A stretch of DNA of 64,000 nt from Limonium bicolor (taxonomy: Eukaryota > Streptophyta > Magnoliopsida > Caryophyllales > Plumbaginaceae). Location: NCBI GenBank assembly GCA_023374045.1, contig CM041783.1, forward strand, positions 120,467,503 through 120,531,502, read 5' to 3'. The notes beneath the pieces were generated by a model that saw only the letters and a program-made list of their open reading frames with translations, searched no databases and was not told where the DNA came from. The translations under genes and the position numbers were made by a program. Shown one piece after another: positions 23,401 to 34,432 of this stretch (its first letter is position 1; the number at the start of each line of letters is the position of its first letter).

Positions 23401-25303
23401 TTTATTTTCAATTTAACTATAACTCTAATTTCTCCGATTAACCCTAAATTATTAACTTAATCTAAATTTCAAGTTAACAGATTTTTCTTAACTCCAACCC
23501 TACTCCGAATTTACTAAATACTTAGGCTAACTAATTTTATTATTATTATAATTATTTTCCTACCAAATCGCCTAAATAACCCAAATTTTTTTTTGGTTTG
23601 CCCCGGAATACCTCTCAAACACTAATTTTTTGAAATTCCAAATCACTCACCAAAATTCAATTTTCAAATTTAGCAACAACCACAAAAACCCAAGTTTTGA
23701 AACCTCAGATTCTTTACCTATACACTAATTACCGCACAACCAAAACATCCCACAAACACCCTAGTTTTTGAATTAATCGCTCTAGCCACAAATTTTTTTT
23801 GCAAAAACCAAAATAAATTTCATGTAACTTGCAATCTTGACAGAAATAGAACAAGGCTTAACTAGAATTAACCCAGAAAAATACCAGATTGAACCTTTAA
23901 ACATTTTAAGGTTCTAGAAGTGGGTTTTGCCCCTCAGATTTTGGCCCTGTTCAAAGAAGGAAGATGAGTTAAGATTCAAACCAGATTTAGGTAGATATTA
24001 GAGTTTTAAGTTCGAAATTTCTAGATGAGGACTTACACTTTGGTTAGAATTTAGTTTTGGTCCTCTTTTTGGTTTAGCTCTTGTTTTTTTTTTGTTCCAC
24101 CTCCAGTTGTGGGGAAAATGGAGCTTTTGCTGTCTCCATGTTTGAACGAGGAAGAAACACCAAAAAAAAGGAAGTAAGGCCATTTTTTTTTTGGTTTCTT
24201 TTTAAGTCAAGAACGAAACCAAAAAAAACAAAGAAACTTTTACCTCAGATTTTTGGCTTCAACGTTTCATACTGGCGCTAGCACAAGAAGGAAATGGCGG
24301 TGTATGTTCCTTGTTCGCCAGAGTCGATGAGCCACAGAAAAGGAAAAATAAGAAGTGGGAAGAAAGGGAAGAGAGGCGTCCAATTTGTACACCAGTTTAG
24401 GGTGGTGAGAAATTGAAAGGGGAAGAAGAGAAGTGTAGAGAGAAGAAGAGAGGCGTCACGACATTATGAACGTTACTGGAGTTAGGGTTTGCAAAGATGG
24501 AGAGAATTAGAGGAAGGAAGAATAAGGGATGCACTGGCATGTTTGTTCCTTGTCGATAGTGATGTTTTTCAAATTGGAAAATGAACAGAAGGATATTAAG
24601 AAGTGATCAAGAATGAAAAGGGCCGACTAAGATTGGCCCCTTTTTTTGGGGCTACTGGATCTAAAAGAGAGGCACGGATCTAGTTGGCCCAATCGGTCAA
24701 CTAAACTTATTTTTAGCCTAATTTGCTCTTGTAACTTGTTAATTTGAATCTTATTAAGTGTTAACTTGTCAAATAAATTATCAAGTTTTTTCATATTAAT
24801 TTGTGTTATCATTATAGGTAATAAATGATATTACATATTACACAAATTTATTATTTATTTTCTCTTTAATTGCATCCTCTAATTTCATTATTTCATGTCG
24901 TAACGTGCATTACGTTGTTATATCAACTTTGTTAATTAATTCTTCTCCCATAAATTATATCCTTGAGTTCATTATTTCATGTAATAATGAATATTACATG
25001 TCGTGCTAATTTCTTTTTCTTAATTTATTTCTTTAAATATGTTCTTTAATATCATTCATTTATGTGAGGTTTAACAACCATTTTAGACCTTATATTTATT
25101 AAATACATATACTTAAGACTTCATCACTTCCTTAAGTTATATAAATATTTACATAACCCATTGTTAGAATGTTTTAGCCATATTAAATTCTTTAATTAGG
25201 CTTTAATTATTTAATTAAATCTTAGGGATATTTCATTGATTATATGTATATATAATCAAGGTTTCATAAGTCCTTGATTAATTAAGACTCATTAGCCTTA
25301 ATT
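20434..25303 (-). repeat. LTR (and possibly flank) of an older gypsy element D
   Basis: The inner end is clear: TGTAACATCCC at 20434, five bases from the primer site. The outer end was not found because no second LTR is in the window, so the right limit is only the start of the CACTA element. The segment does not resemble the A/C LTRs beyond the terminal bases. It is AT-rich with a CAAATTT-rich stretch (about 22900-23560). An approximately 85-bp imperfect duplication with TTCATTATTTCATGT lies near 24885-25000. No gene is visible. Confidence 0.5.
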
Positions 25304-25329
25304 ACTCACTAGTAGAAAAATGATTAAAA

Positions 25330-25545
25330 ACTACTGCTAAAAAACGACGGTTTATTGAAGAACCGTATCTTAAGCATGGAGGGGCGCGCGCGCGGGGGTA
25401 GAGTACTAGTTATAAACGACGGTTTGTGTAACCCGTCGTTTAACATGGCTTGAATACGCGCCGCCACGAACCTTAAACTACGGTTAACGTTAAACCGTCA
25501 CTTTTAATACTTATTATAAACAACGGTTACAAATAACCGTCGTGT
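25330..25545. repeat. CACTA subterminal repeats
   Basis: Copies of a motif close to AACGACGGTTT occur in both orientations (about 25342, 25411, 25470, 25510 direct; about 25428, 25490, 25533 inverted as AACCGTCGTT-like). In En/Spm such subterminal repeats bind the element's own DNA-binding protein; that role is inferred here. A (CG)n run lies at 25383-25395. Confidence 0.65.
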
Positions 25546-25767
25546 TATGTATTTGGATCATCGTACGGGGTTCTTAAAAGACGCTTTACTTTGACCCGCC
25601 TCTTAAACCCTAATAATTCCTATTCATCACCCGCGCGCCATATTTCTTTCTTCTTCCTCATTCTGAATTAAGCCCCCGAAAGCCTCGTTCTCTCTCGATC
25701 AACCGTTGTCCCCGTCTAAATTTTGGTGTCGTCGTTCTTCCTCCATTGTCGCCACCGTATCTCAGTC

Positions 25768-26022
25768 GTCGTCAGTCCATCCACCACCGCACATTCTTTC
25801 TTCTGGTAATCGTCGACCGCGTAAGCTAGGCTGCACAGTCGCCTGTTTCCACCACCGCGGCGCGAGAGATCGTCGCGCGACCTGCATGTGGGCTTGCTAG
25901 CTTCTTCTCGTCATCCATCCACCACCGCACCAGCTTGTTGCTTCTGCTCGTCGACCGCGCAAGGCTCTACTACTGTCGTCTGTCTCCTCCACCGCGGCAC
26001 GCGATCGTCGACACGCCAATTC
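25768..26022 (+). repeat. Imperfect tandem duplication in the CACTA leader region
   Basis: Two copies of about 125 bp share CATCCACCACCGCAC, TCGTCGACCGCG and CCACCGCGGC blocks. They lie in the GC-rich segment that probably forms the transcribed leader. A 64-codon frame at 25706 covers part of it but has no recognisable domain. Confidence 0.5.
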
Positions 26023-27516
26023 TGGTAATATATTATCAGCTTATAATCTACGATCTTTTCCCATTGTGAAATTAGTAAGCTAGGCTGTTAAATTTGTATT
26101 GACAATGGAACTGATTATATAGCGCGAATTAATCGGTTCTGTACCGATGAATTATGTCAATTCTGTCTTAATAATGCTGTGCCCTGTTTTTCTGATGAAT
26201 TAATCGGGATGTGATATAGTATATACTTATTGATCAGTAGTATGTACTAGCTAGGTAATCGGTTCTGTACCGATTGAATCTTTATCCCTGTACCGATATT
26301 ACAGTATAATAGTAGTAACTGGAATATATAAATGTAGGTTAGGAGTTAGGACCATCGATTGATTGGTCTAGCGCGATGAAGAGATTATGAAACTTGTTTA
26401 CAATAAGTCATAATGCAACCAGCTAAGAAACACCAAATACCATATAGTGAAAAGCAGGTTCGTGGCACATAAAGCATAGATTTAAAATGCTTAACATAAG
26501 ATATTAAGAAATTAACCCACCTTTCTACCTAATCCCATTACCGCCCCAAACTCCTTGTAACACCCCATCCAACGCCATTCGTGGTTATCGCAAAACTGAA
26601 CACTTAATCGAACACGTCGCAGCGGAAATAAACAACACCTGGACCTTGCCACGGTCTGATCGTTAGAATATACCGGCCTTATCATTTACAATACTTATCC
26701 AAATTACTTATCCAACTCAGAACATCACCAACCTCAATACCACAACCAACGGAGTACAAGTATCTCAAACATAATCTCAACCTTACATCAGCTTAATATA
26801 AACAGTCGGGTGCACAGGCGCAACCCGAACTCAAAATAAACATCCCACCCTAAGTCTAACCGCTCCTACTCTCGTAGTGCGTCCTCATGGGTCTCTTACC
26901 TGCAAGTGTAAAAATAGCCCCCGAGGGGGTCAGCACGAATGCTGGTACACCATCTCATGGCCCCCAAGCTAACGGGGCTACGACGACTAATTGTCGATAG
27001 CATGGAAATTGATTACATACACAAGCATAATATGAAGTGCAATAACAATAACCACAGATGAACATATATAGTTCACAAACAATGAACGACTCAAGCGTTC
27101 CCTTATCAAGTGGGTTAGTAACCCCCTCCTTAGTCCTTCCTCATTTTCTTAACCTCAGTTCCTTACCTTACCTTAATCTTAATCTTAATCTCAATCTCAG
27201 TATACAAACCTTTCCTGGAAGGGATTGGTTGTAGCTTAATTCGAACCTAGGATTTAGGTGATCCCACCGCACCATCTTAATGCCACCTACTCTGGACGGG
27301 AGTCCAGCGTAGCTGAGCCGGCAACCGGCCCTAGGCTACAAGTCCGAAGACAAGTCCTTAAGCGGAGGGCGGATCTGATTCAGATACCGTCCCCCTTTTT
27401 CCTTAGCATGCATGACCGGAGATCGGTCCCGGGTTTCCTCACTCAAGTTCCAGTTAGTAGAAATCTTAATCATCATGTGCTAGCTAAGCCTTAACGGGCA
27501 TTAACCAACAACCACC

Positions 27517-28069
27517 TGAGAAGGGAAGAAATGGTGTCAAGACCAAAGTAGGATGCGAAGAACATCCGGCTCCTTCAGCCGGATGAGAGTAGAACAAATA
27601 GAGCATCTGGCCGCCTTAGCCGGATGAGGGTAAAAGCACATAGGTCATCCGGCCGCCTTAGCCGGATAAGGGTAGAAGCACATAGGTCATCCGGCCGTCC
27701 TTCAGCCGGATGAGAATGGGACTTAGGCAAAGCAAAATGTAGTACGGTCGGCCGCCTGTGGTCGACCAAAGGGACTAAGAAGGGGTAAAACCGTACTTAA
27801 ACATATAAAATACAGGCTGACACCAAAGGGACCAGGCCCAAAAAAACTATAAATAAGAGTGTACCCCTATGAAATAAGATATGTGATTTTGGGCAATCAA
27901 ACTCGCAATTCGACTCAAATAGAAACTCTCTCTCCCTCTCTACTTTCACGAGGCTCTGTGTCCGAAATCAGGTAAAGTAAGATAGGGGATTAGATCGGGA
28001 CGCACTAGGATAGATGTACTGTTGCATTGGGATCAAACTTGGTCGCATTAGGATAAGTGCACTGTTTCA
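27517..28069 (+). repeat. 5' LTR of element B
   Basis: The LTR begins with four tandem inverted repeats of the form CATCCGGC...GCCGGATG (27566-27716). A TATA-like CTATAAATAAG lies near 27848, about 220 bp before the LTR end. The 64-codon minus-strand frame over the hairpins also occurs in the 3' LTR and is a repeat by-product. Confidence 0.95.
27566..27716. repeat. Four-hairpin array in B's LTR
   Basis: Each unit of about 35-40 bp holds CATCCGGC, a spacer of 6-9 bp such as CGCCTTA, and GCCGGATG or GCCGGATA. The array is repeated at 38808-38957 in the 3' LTR. It lies upstream of the TATA candidate, so it could bind factors as DNA rather than act as RNA. Confidence 0.75.
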
Positions 28070-28070
28070 T

Positions 28071-28088
28071 TTGGCGCCGTCTGTGGGA
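28071..28088 (+). other. Primer binding site of element B
   Basis: TTGGCGCCGTCTGTGGGA follows the LTR end by one base. TGGCGCC primer sites of this kind are common in Tat elements (often assigned to an arginine tRNA); the exact tRNA is not established here. Confidence 0.75.
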
Positions 28089-28206
28089 AACGAACAGCAA
28101 GAGGCAACCACGAGACCACCTAGAAGCAGGGAAGTAATCTACGGCCATTCATAGTGGAAATCCTAAAATAACTAATGACGTTTTTTGCAGGATTGAAACA
28201 CGAAAG

Positions 28207-29594
28207 ATGGCTCCAAGGTCAAGGAAAGCATCAAGGAACGCTGTTGAAGATAACAACCACTCCGAGGAAAGGATGAGTTCGGAGATGCCAGAGGCCATCT
28301 CCAAGAAAGATCTAGAGGACATGCTGAAAGGATTGGTCAGATCCATTGACGAAAAAATCGTAGAGGGAAATGAGACTTTGCAGCAGGAATTGATGCAAAG
28401 GGACGAGGAAGAGTAGTACCAAAGAAAAATGGGACGAGATGACGGAGGCAATTGAGCAATTGAAAAACAGAGACTCCAAAGGTAGCAATGGGGAAGAGAG
28501 TAAGGATAAAAAGCGCAATTCAATCATCGATGAAGAAGAGATGGAGGAAGATGATCAAATAGATATGAGCTTGTACCCCTTCTCGGAGCGGATAAGGAAG
28601 GCGAAACTCCCGCCGCACTTTGTCGCCCCGGCAATTGAGAAGTATGACGGGACTGGAGATCCTGCTCAGCATATCAAAAAATTCATGTTCGCCATGAACA
28701 CTCAGGGGATTAGCTCCCTCGCTCTCTGCAATCTGTTCCCCGGAACACTTTCAAAAAGAGCATTGGGATGGATCTCCACGAGACCGCCTCAATCCATCAC
28801 GAGCTTCAAGCAATTGACTGAAGATTTCCAGCAATATTTTGCTGCGAGTAAGAAGGTTAAAAAAGAAACAATAGAATTGATGGACGTTAAACAGCGAAAA
28901 GGAGAAACCGTGAAGGAATACAGCGAGCGTTTCCACAGGAAAGTCGCAGAGATCGACGATGTTGATGAAAAGATCTTGATTAAGGCCTTTGGGAATGGCC
29001 TGGCTCAGCCTCGGCTTGCTGGAAAAATTGCGACAAAGGCGCCGAAGACTCATGGAGAATTAGCTGAAATGATCCATGATTTTTTAAAATCTGAGATAGC
29101 CGAGAACAAGGCTAAAGAGCTGGCCGATAGCTTCAAAGCCGCAGGGGTACCAGAGAAGAAGGAAGGACTCGGGGGAAATGCCGGAAGAGGAGGGTCAAGG
29201 TACAAGCCATATTATGGTAGGTCAACCGCCGGATCTTCCTCTCAGGGGTCGCAGCACCAGGGGGCAAAGACTGTTGTCTATATTGACCCAGGGAAATATG
29301 CCGCTGCAGTAAGAGAAGGATACCTCCCTCCGCCAAGGAAGCCACCACAGGGAGAAATTCCGGTTGCATTCTGCGAATTCCATGGAAATCGCAGTCATCG
29401 GACAGTAAACTGTGCTACCCTGGCCAAAGAGCTCCGAGTCATTGAGGAGAATAAGAAGAAGGGAAAGCAACAGGCCGGAGTGCAAAGGCAGTATGGCGGT
29501 CAACAAAGCAATGCCCAGAGTACACCCCGAGGGCGACAGGAGGAAGAGATCCACCCTAGGCTTGACCCCGGCAAATCAGTGGGGATGATAACAG
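28207..29594 (+). pseudogene. gag of element B
   Basis: The capsid gene starts at ATG 28207 (MAPRSRKASRN). An in-frame TAG at 28414 and a frameshift split off the first 69 codons; the main frame continues from about 28430. It contains the Retrotrans_gag core (YDGTGDPAQHIKKF, LPGTLSKRALGW-like, FQQYFAASKKVKK, EYSERFHRKVAEID). A zinc-binding-like CEFHGNRSHRTVNC (C-x2-H-x4-H-x4-C) follows, as in other Tat Gags. The exon appears to end at ATAACAG/GTTTG before the predicted intron; if unspliced the frame stops at 29612. Confidence 0.85.
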
Positions 29595-29830
29595 GTTTGT
29601 ACAAAGGAGAGTAAAAGTTCCTTTTCCCTTTATTCAGGATAAATATTTGGAGTACAATTTGCAATCTGTTTTAGGATGAAATTTTGTGTTGCATAAATTG
29701 TCAAAACATCATATTACTAAGAGGAGAAATAAAATTTCCATTCTTTTCGCATTCTTTACTATTGATAAACCTCCTTTCTTTCCAAAAAAAGAGAGAAAGC
29801 TAACGAAACTTCCTCTAAGAAAACCCACAG
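29595..29830 (+). other. Predicted intron between gag and protease of B
   Basis: The borders are ATAACAG/GTTTGT and CCCACAG/GACTAT, 236 bp, AT-rich with pyrimidine runs. Removing it joins VGMITG in phase 1 to LFSEVGPLTPNERKRHIHQV. The latter is the usual continuation between Gag and protease in Tat elements. Ogre elements of this lineage are known to contain a spliced intron in their coding region. Confidence 0.6.
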
Positions 29831-30370
29831 GACTATTTTCAGAAGTAGGACCACTAACCCCTAATGAAAGGAAAAGACACATCCATCAAGTGCATCAAGA
29901 GCTCCGGAGAGAAAAATTGCCAAAAAGGAAAATTTTCCTCCAATTTTCTTCTCCGACGAAGATGAGATGGAGTCCTATACCCACACAACGATCCACTTGT
30001 CATCCGTGCACAAGTAAACGATCGGATGATGGAGGGAATTCTAATCGATAGTGGGGCCGGAGCAAATGTCATATCAGCCGAAGCAGTTAAGAAGCTGGAG
30101 GTACCTAACCGGATCAAGCCTTATTCGGCGGTCCTAGGAGGATTTGTGGGAGGTGTCTCTACCACATCTTCCGGCAGTATAGACTTCACAATGACCCTGG
30201 GCCAAGGAGATGAAAGGAGAACAGAGAAGCTCACAGCTTTTATTGTGCCAGGCCTCTCTGGATACAACATGTACCTCGGGAGACCAGGGATCAATGCTTT
30301 CAAAGCCATCCACAGCACTCATCACTTAAAAATGAAGTACTTAACCTCAAGTGGGAGGGTAGTCACATAA
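29831..30370 (+). pseudogene. Aspartic protease region of B
   Basis: A linker (NERKRHIHQVHQELRRE) runs through a segment with SDEDEMESYTHN-like residues into the protease. The active site is LIDSGAGANVIS at about 30038, followed by GYNMYLGRPGINAFKA. Two single-base frameshifts lie between the linker and the protease (near 29935 and 29985). A stop at 30368 follows SSGRVVT. Confidence 0.75.
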
Positions 30371-30384
30371 GAGGAAGCCAAAAG

Positions 30385-31657
30385 ATGGCCCGAATGTGTG
30401 AAGTCCGTATCATGGACAGCCTTCCTAGTGAGGAGGTGGTTAAAACTGTGGGATCAGACAAGGAGTTCAAGGGAAGGTTACCTTCCTCCTCAGGGCCGGA
30501 TCAAGGAGAAGAAGAATATCGAACAACCCAAGATCCTCCCAGAGAGGTACATTTAAAATCTGACCCTTCTAAATTTTTTAAAATAGGAACTGCGTTTGAC
30601 AGTGGAGAACCGACTCACTTAATGAGGTTCCTGGAAAAAAGAAGGGCAACATTCGCTTGGAGCACGGACGAGATGCCTGGTATAGACCCAAGCGTTATCC
30701 GGCATGAGCTCAGGGTGGACCCTAAGCATCCGGCGGTCAGGCAAAGGAAAAGGGTAATAGGGGAGGAAAGAGATTTGGCCGCACGAACCGAGGTCCAAAA
30801 ACTCCTCAAGGCCGGATTCATCAGGGAGGTGGCTTACCCACGGTGGTTGGCTAATGTTGTTATGGTGAAAAAAGCAAATGGAAAATGGAGAATGTGCGTG
30901 GATTTCACAGATTTGAATAAAGCATGTCCTAAGGATTTTTATCCTCTACCATCAATAGATAGATTGGTGGTCTCAACTGCCCAGAGTTCCGTGCTAAGTT
31001 TTTTGGATGCTTTCTCCGGCTATAATCAAATAAAAATGAAAGAGGATGATTCGGAAAAGACCTCCTTCATTACTTCAGCCGGAACATTCTGTTACAAAGT
31101 AATGCCTTTCGGCCTAAAGAATGCAGGGGCCACTTTTCAGCGTATGATTGACAAAGTGTTTTGTAAACAAATTGCCCGGAATGTTGAAGCTTATGTTGAT
31201 GACATAGTTGTGAAAAGTCCGTCAAAAGAACAACACATGAAGGACATTCTCTGGATAAGTACCAAATCAAACTAAATCCGGAAAAATGTGTGTGTTTGGT
31301 GTAACCAAAGGGAGGTTTCTTGGTTTCATCGTTGGACAACGAGGTATTGAGGTTGATCCAGAAAAAAGTCAGGCCATCCTCGACCTTTCTCCCCCAAGAA
31401 ACATCAAAGATGTTCAAGCTTTGAATGGGAGACTGACAGCATTAAGTAGGTTCTGTTCTAAGCTACAAGAAAAGTCGATCCCATTCTTCAATATTCTAAG
31501 GAAGAACAGCAAATTCCAGTGGGGACAAGAATGCATAGAAGCCTTTGAGAAGATCAAGGAGATGCTTCGGGATCTACCTAAGCTGGGTGTACCTGCCCCA
31601 GGACAGGATCTATACTTTACTTATCCGCAACAGATTGGGCGGTGGCAGCTGTCCTAA
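30385..31657 (+). pseudogene. Reverse transcriptase of B
   Basis: From the linker the frame enters RT at HELRVDPKHPAVRQRKR. Motifs include WRMCVDFTDLNKACPKD, SFLDAFSGYNQIKM and the catalytic VEAYVDDIVVKS near 31183-31218. A deletion and a small GT-repeat gain near 31235-31295 shift the frame. The thumb and connection continue as FGVTKGRFLGFIVGQRGIEVDPEK. A further shift at about 31615 leads to the RNase H frame. Confidence 0.88.
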
Positions 31658-32546
31658 TCATGGAGGAGAAAAGGGAGATACCAGTTTATTATACGGGCAA
31701 AATCTTGAGCCCGACAGAAGGACGGTACACCAACATAGAGAAAATCTTGTTCGCACTGGTAGTGGCATCAAGAAAGCTGCGGCCCTACTTCCAGTCACAT
31801 CGAATCTTTGTCAGGACCAACTGGCCGCTCAAACAAATTGCGAACAATCCGAATGCCTCCGGCCGGATGGTAAGCTGGACGGTAGAGCTGACACAATACG
31901 AAATTCACTTCTTGCCCAGAACAGCAATAAAAGCTCAGGCCTTAGCAGACTTTATAACGGAAACCAACTTCGCAAAAGAAGAAAAGCAAGCTCAGAGTCC
32001 ATATGTCATCTTGGTTGATGGGGCTCGATGCAAAAGTGGGGCAGGAGCTGGAATAGTGGTACAGGCGCCAGATGGGCAAAGCTTAATTATGCCTTCCGTC
32101 TGGACTTTGATGTCACTAATAATGAAGCCGAATACGAAGCTCTTATCCAGGGATTGGAAGTAGCTACAGCCCTCGGGGCGACAGGTTCCAAAAGAAAAAA
32201 CACCTTCTCCGTTTTTTCCTTTATAAAATCCCGTCTAAAATAAAAACTTATGAAAAATAACCTGTTTTTAACAGAATTAGAAGTATACTCGGACTCTATG
32301 TTGGTGGCAAGACAAAATGACAACATCTATGAGGTCAAAGAGGAAAAGCTATGGAAGTACTTGCTCAAGGCCCAGGAGCTAAGGGCAAATTTCCAACGAT
32401 GTGAGCTAAAACACCTTCCCCGTGAAAAGAATGTCGAAGCAGATGCCTTAGCCAAATTGGCAAGCATGGCCGAAAAAGTACCCAATGAAATATGGCTAGA
32501 AGTCAGAACTTCCCCAAGCATAGAAGGAACTCGGTGTTGGCAGTAG
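31642..32546 (+). pseudogene. RNase H plus additional archaeal-type RNase H of B
   Basis: The first part (VAAVLIMEEKREIPVYY ... FVRTNWPLKQI) is the degenerate gypsy RNase H. The second begins VILVDGARCKSGAGAGIVV, passes a frameshift near 32085, continues TNNEAEYEALIQGLEVATALGA, and after a 90-bp intron-like insert resumes LEVYSDSMLVARQ and ends DALAKLASMA. DGA, NEAEYEAL and YSDS fit archaeal-type RNase H motifs, a known acquisition of the Tat lineage. Confidence 0.82.
32185..32274 (+). other. Intron-like 90-bp insert inside the second RNase H of B
   Basis: The borders are GCGACAG/GTTCC and TTTAACAG/AATTAG, with a pyrimidine-rich 3' side. Exact removal restores ALGATELEVYSDS in phase 1, whereas the unspliced frame stops. 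It is either a genuine intron or a small insertion flanked by an ACAG repeat. Other Tat elements read through this position in the protein. Confidence 0.6.
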
Positions 32547-32559
32547 AGACAGATAACCA

Positions 32560-33783
32560 AGAAGAATCCTGGATGACTCCAATCATAGATTACATACGGC
32601 AAGGAAAATGCCGGAAGATGAAAAGGAGGCCAGAATAGTAAAAAGGCGAGCCGCATCGTTTTTTATTGAAGATATCAGCTGTATAAGCGATCCTTTGCAA
32701 GACCGGCTTAAAGTGTGTTACCATAACTGAAGGGGCAGAATTGATAAGAGAAATACATGATGGGCTCTGCGGAAATCACCAGGGGGAGAGGACCACAACT
32801 CACAAAATCTTGAGACTCGGATATTTTTGGCCAAAAATAATGGAACATTGCAAAGAGTATATACAAAAATGCCGCAAGTGTCAAGAACATGGAAACAAGA
32901 TACATACCCCACCGGCGGAACAAAAATCTATCATATGCCCGATTCCCTTTGCTATGTGGGGATTGGACATTGTGGGCCCATTCCCGGAATCTTCGCCAGG
33001 GAGGTTCAGATTCATATACGTCGCTATCGACTACTTCACAAAATGGGTCGAGGCAATGCCTACTGTCTCCATCACGGCTAGGAAGTCACAAGAATTCATT
33101 TGGAAATACGTGGTATGCAGGTTTGGCATACCAAAAGTAATAATAACTGATAATGGAACACAGTTCAATTGCGAAAGCTTCCGAGAATTCTGTGAAGAAT
33201 GGAAGATCGGATTAAGGTTTGCGTCAGTAGCCCACCCTCAGGCAAACGGGCAGGTTGAGAATGCGAATGGGCAGATAGTAAAGGCAATAAAGAGAAAACT
33301 CGATGAAAGAAAGGGAAAGTGGGCAGAATTGTTACCCCAGGTCCTCTGGTCATACAGAACGACGAAAGAGGGCCAACAGGAGAAACACCTTACAGACTGA
33401 CATATGGTTTGGAAGCCGTCATTCCGGCGGAAATTGTAGTGCCATCCATAAGATTGGAATCATATAATGAAGGGGTCAACACTCAGGGGATACAGGATCA
33501 CCTAGATCTCCTTGAAGAAACCAGGATGGCCGCCGCAGTTAGGATGGCAAGGATAAATCCAAGGTAGAGGTATTTCAACAGAAGGATAAAGGAACGAAGT
33601 TTTGCCCCAGGAGAATTAGTCCTCCGAGAAGTTAAGCAACCCAAGAAGTTGGAACCTCAATGGGAAGGGCCATACATCATATACCAGAAAACAGGACGAG
33701 CTTCATACCGTCTGAAAAATGGTGAAGGATACGAACTGCCTCACTCTTGGCATGCTGAATGTTTAAAAAAGTTTTATGTGTAA
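32560..33783 (+). pseudogene. Integrase of B
   Basis: A degenerate start (WMTPIIDYIRQGK, with a frameshift near 32610) leads to the zinc-binding HDGLCGNHQG ... KCRKCQEHG. The DDE core has its acidic residues in WGLDIVGPFP, IITDNGTQF and GQVENANG. A frameshift near 33370 splits off ETPYRLTYGLEAVIPAEI, and a TAG at about 33565 precedes the C-terminal part ending WHAECLKKFYV at 33781. No chromodomain is seen, as expected for Tat. Confidence 0.87.
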
Positions 33784-33877
33784 AAACATTGCTAGACAAA
33801 ATCAATAAAATGAGGTATTTTTTAACGAAAGTGCAGGTACTTTTTTGCCAGGGGACTGATCACCCCCTGAGGTATTG

Positions 33878-34432
33878 AAAGTAAGCACCGGCCAACGAGC
33901 CGCAGGCTATCATGCCTTGAAAGAAAAAGAAAGCACCGGCCAACGAGCCGCAGGCTATCATGCCTTGAAAGAAAGCACCGGCCAACGAGCCGCAGGCTAT
34001 CATGCCTTGAAAGAAAAAGAAAGCACCGGCCAACGAGCCGCAGGCTATCATGCCTTGAAAGAAAAAGAAAGCACCGGCCAACGAGCCGCAGGCTATCATG
34101 CCTTGAAAGAAACACCGGCCAACGAGCCGCAGGCTATCATGCCTTGAAAGAAAAGAAAGCACCGGCCAACGAGCCGCAGGCTATCATGCCTTGAAAGAAA
34201 CATCCGGCCAACGAGCCGCAGGCTATCATGCCTTGAAAGAAACACCGGCCAACGAGCCGCAGGCATCATGCCTTGAAAGAAACACCGGCCAACGAGCCGC
34301 AGGCTGTCATGCCTTGAAAGAAACATCCGGCCAACGAGCCGCAGGCTGTCATGCCTTGAAAGAAACATCCGGCCAACGAGCCGCAGGCTGCATGCCTTGA
34401 AAGAAACATCCGGCCAATGAGCCGCAAGCTAT
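33878..34432 (+). repeat. 13-unit tandem array downstream of B integrase
   Basis: Units of 41-50 bp share ACCGGCCAACGAGCCGCAGGCTATC followed by ATGCCTTGAAAGAAA, with a variable A/G-rich spacer. The first units carry extra AAAAAG and the last is degenerate. The array gives long repeated frames on both strands (for example TGQRAAGYHALKE on the plus strand), most likely without coding meaning. Variable tandem arrays in the 3' untranslated region are characteristic of Tat elements and can seed satellite DNA. Confidence 0.9.

Larger units (their letters stand above)
25307..26555 (+). mobile_element. CACTA (En/Spm-type) transposon, left part
   Basis: The terminus CACTAGTAGAAAAATG at 25307 is typical of plant CACTA ends, and the preceding ACT (25304-25306) would be the 3-bp target duplication. 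Subterminal repeats follow, then a C/G-rich leader-like segment and AT-rich sequence with ATCGGT...ACCGAT palindromes. The element is cut at 26555 by element C and resumes at 52960, where transposase genes in the same orientation confirm the identity. The right terminus is outside the window. Confidence 0.85.

Noticed and set aside
25706..25900. A Ser/Arg-rich 64-codon frame in the CACTA leader
   Set aside because: It lies in a GC-rich tandem duplication, has no domain and is not seen to continue into the transposase.
28149..28523. A 124-codon minus-strand frame opposite B gag
   Set aside because: It is the reverse-strand shadow of the Gag frame and has no domain.
33822..34400. Long repeated frames on both strands over the B tandem array
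   Set aside because: Unit lengths vary between 41 and 50 bp, so frames shift between units; there is no start context and no known domain.
33878..34432. Possible CRISPR array
   Set aside because: The units are direct repeats with simple A/G spacers in a plant retrotransposon. There are no unique spacers and no cas genes.
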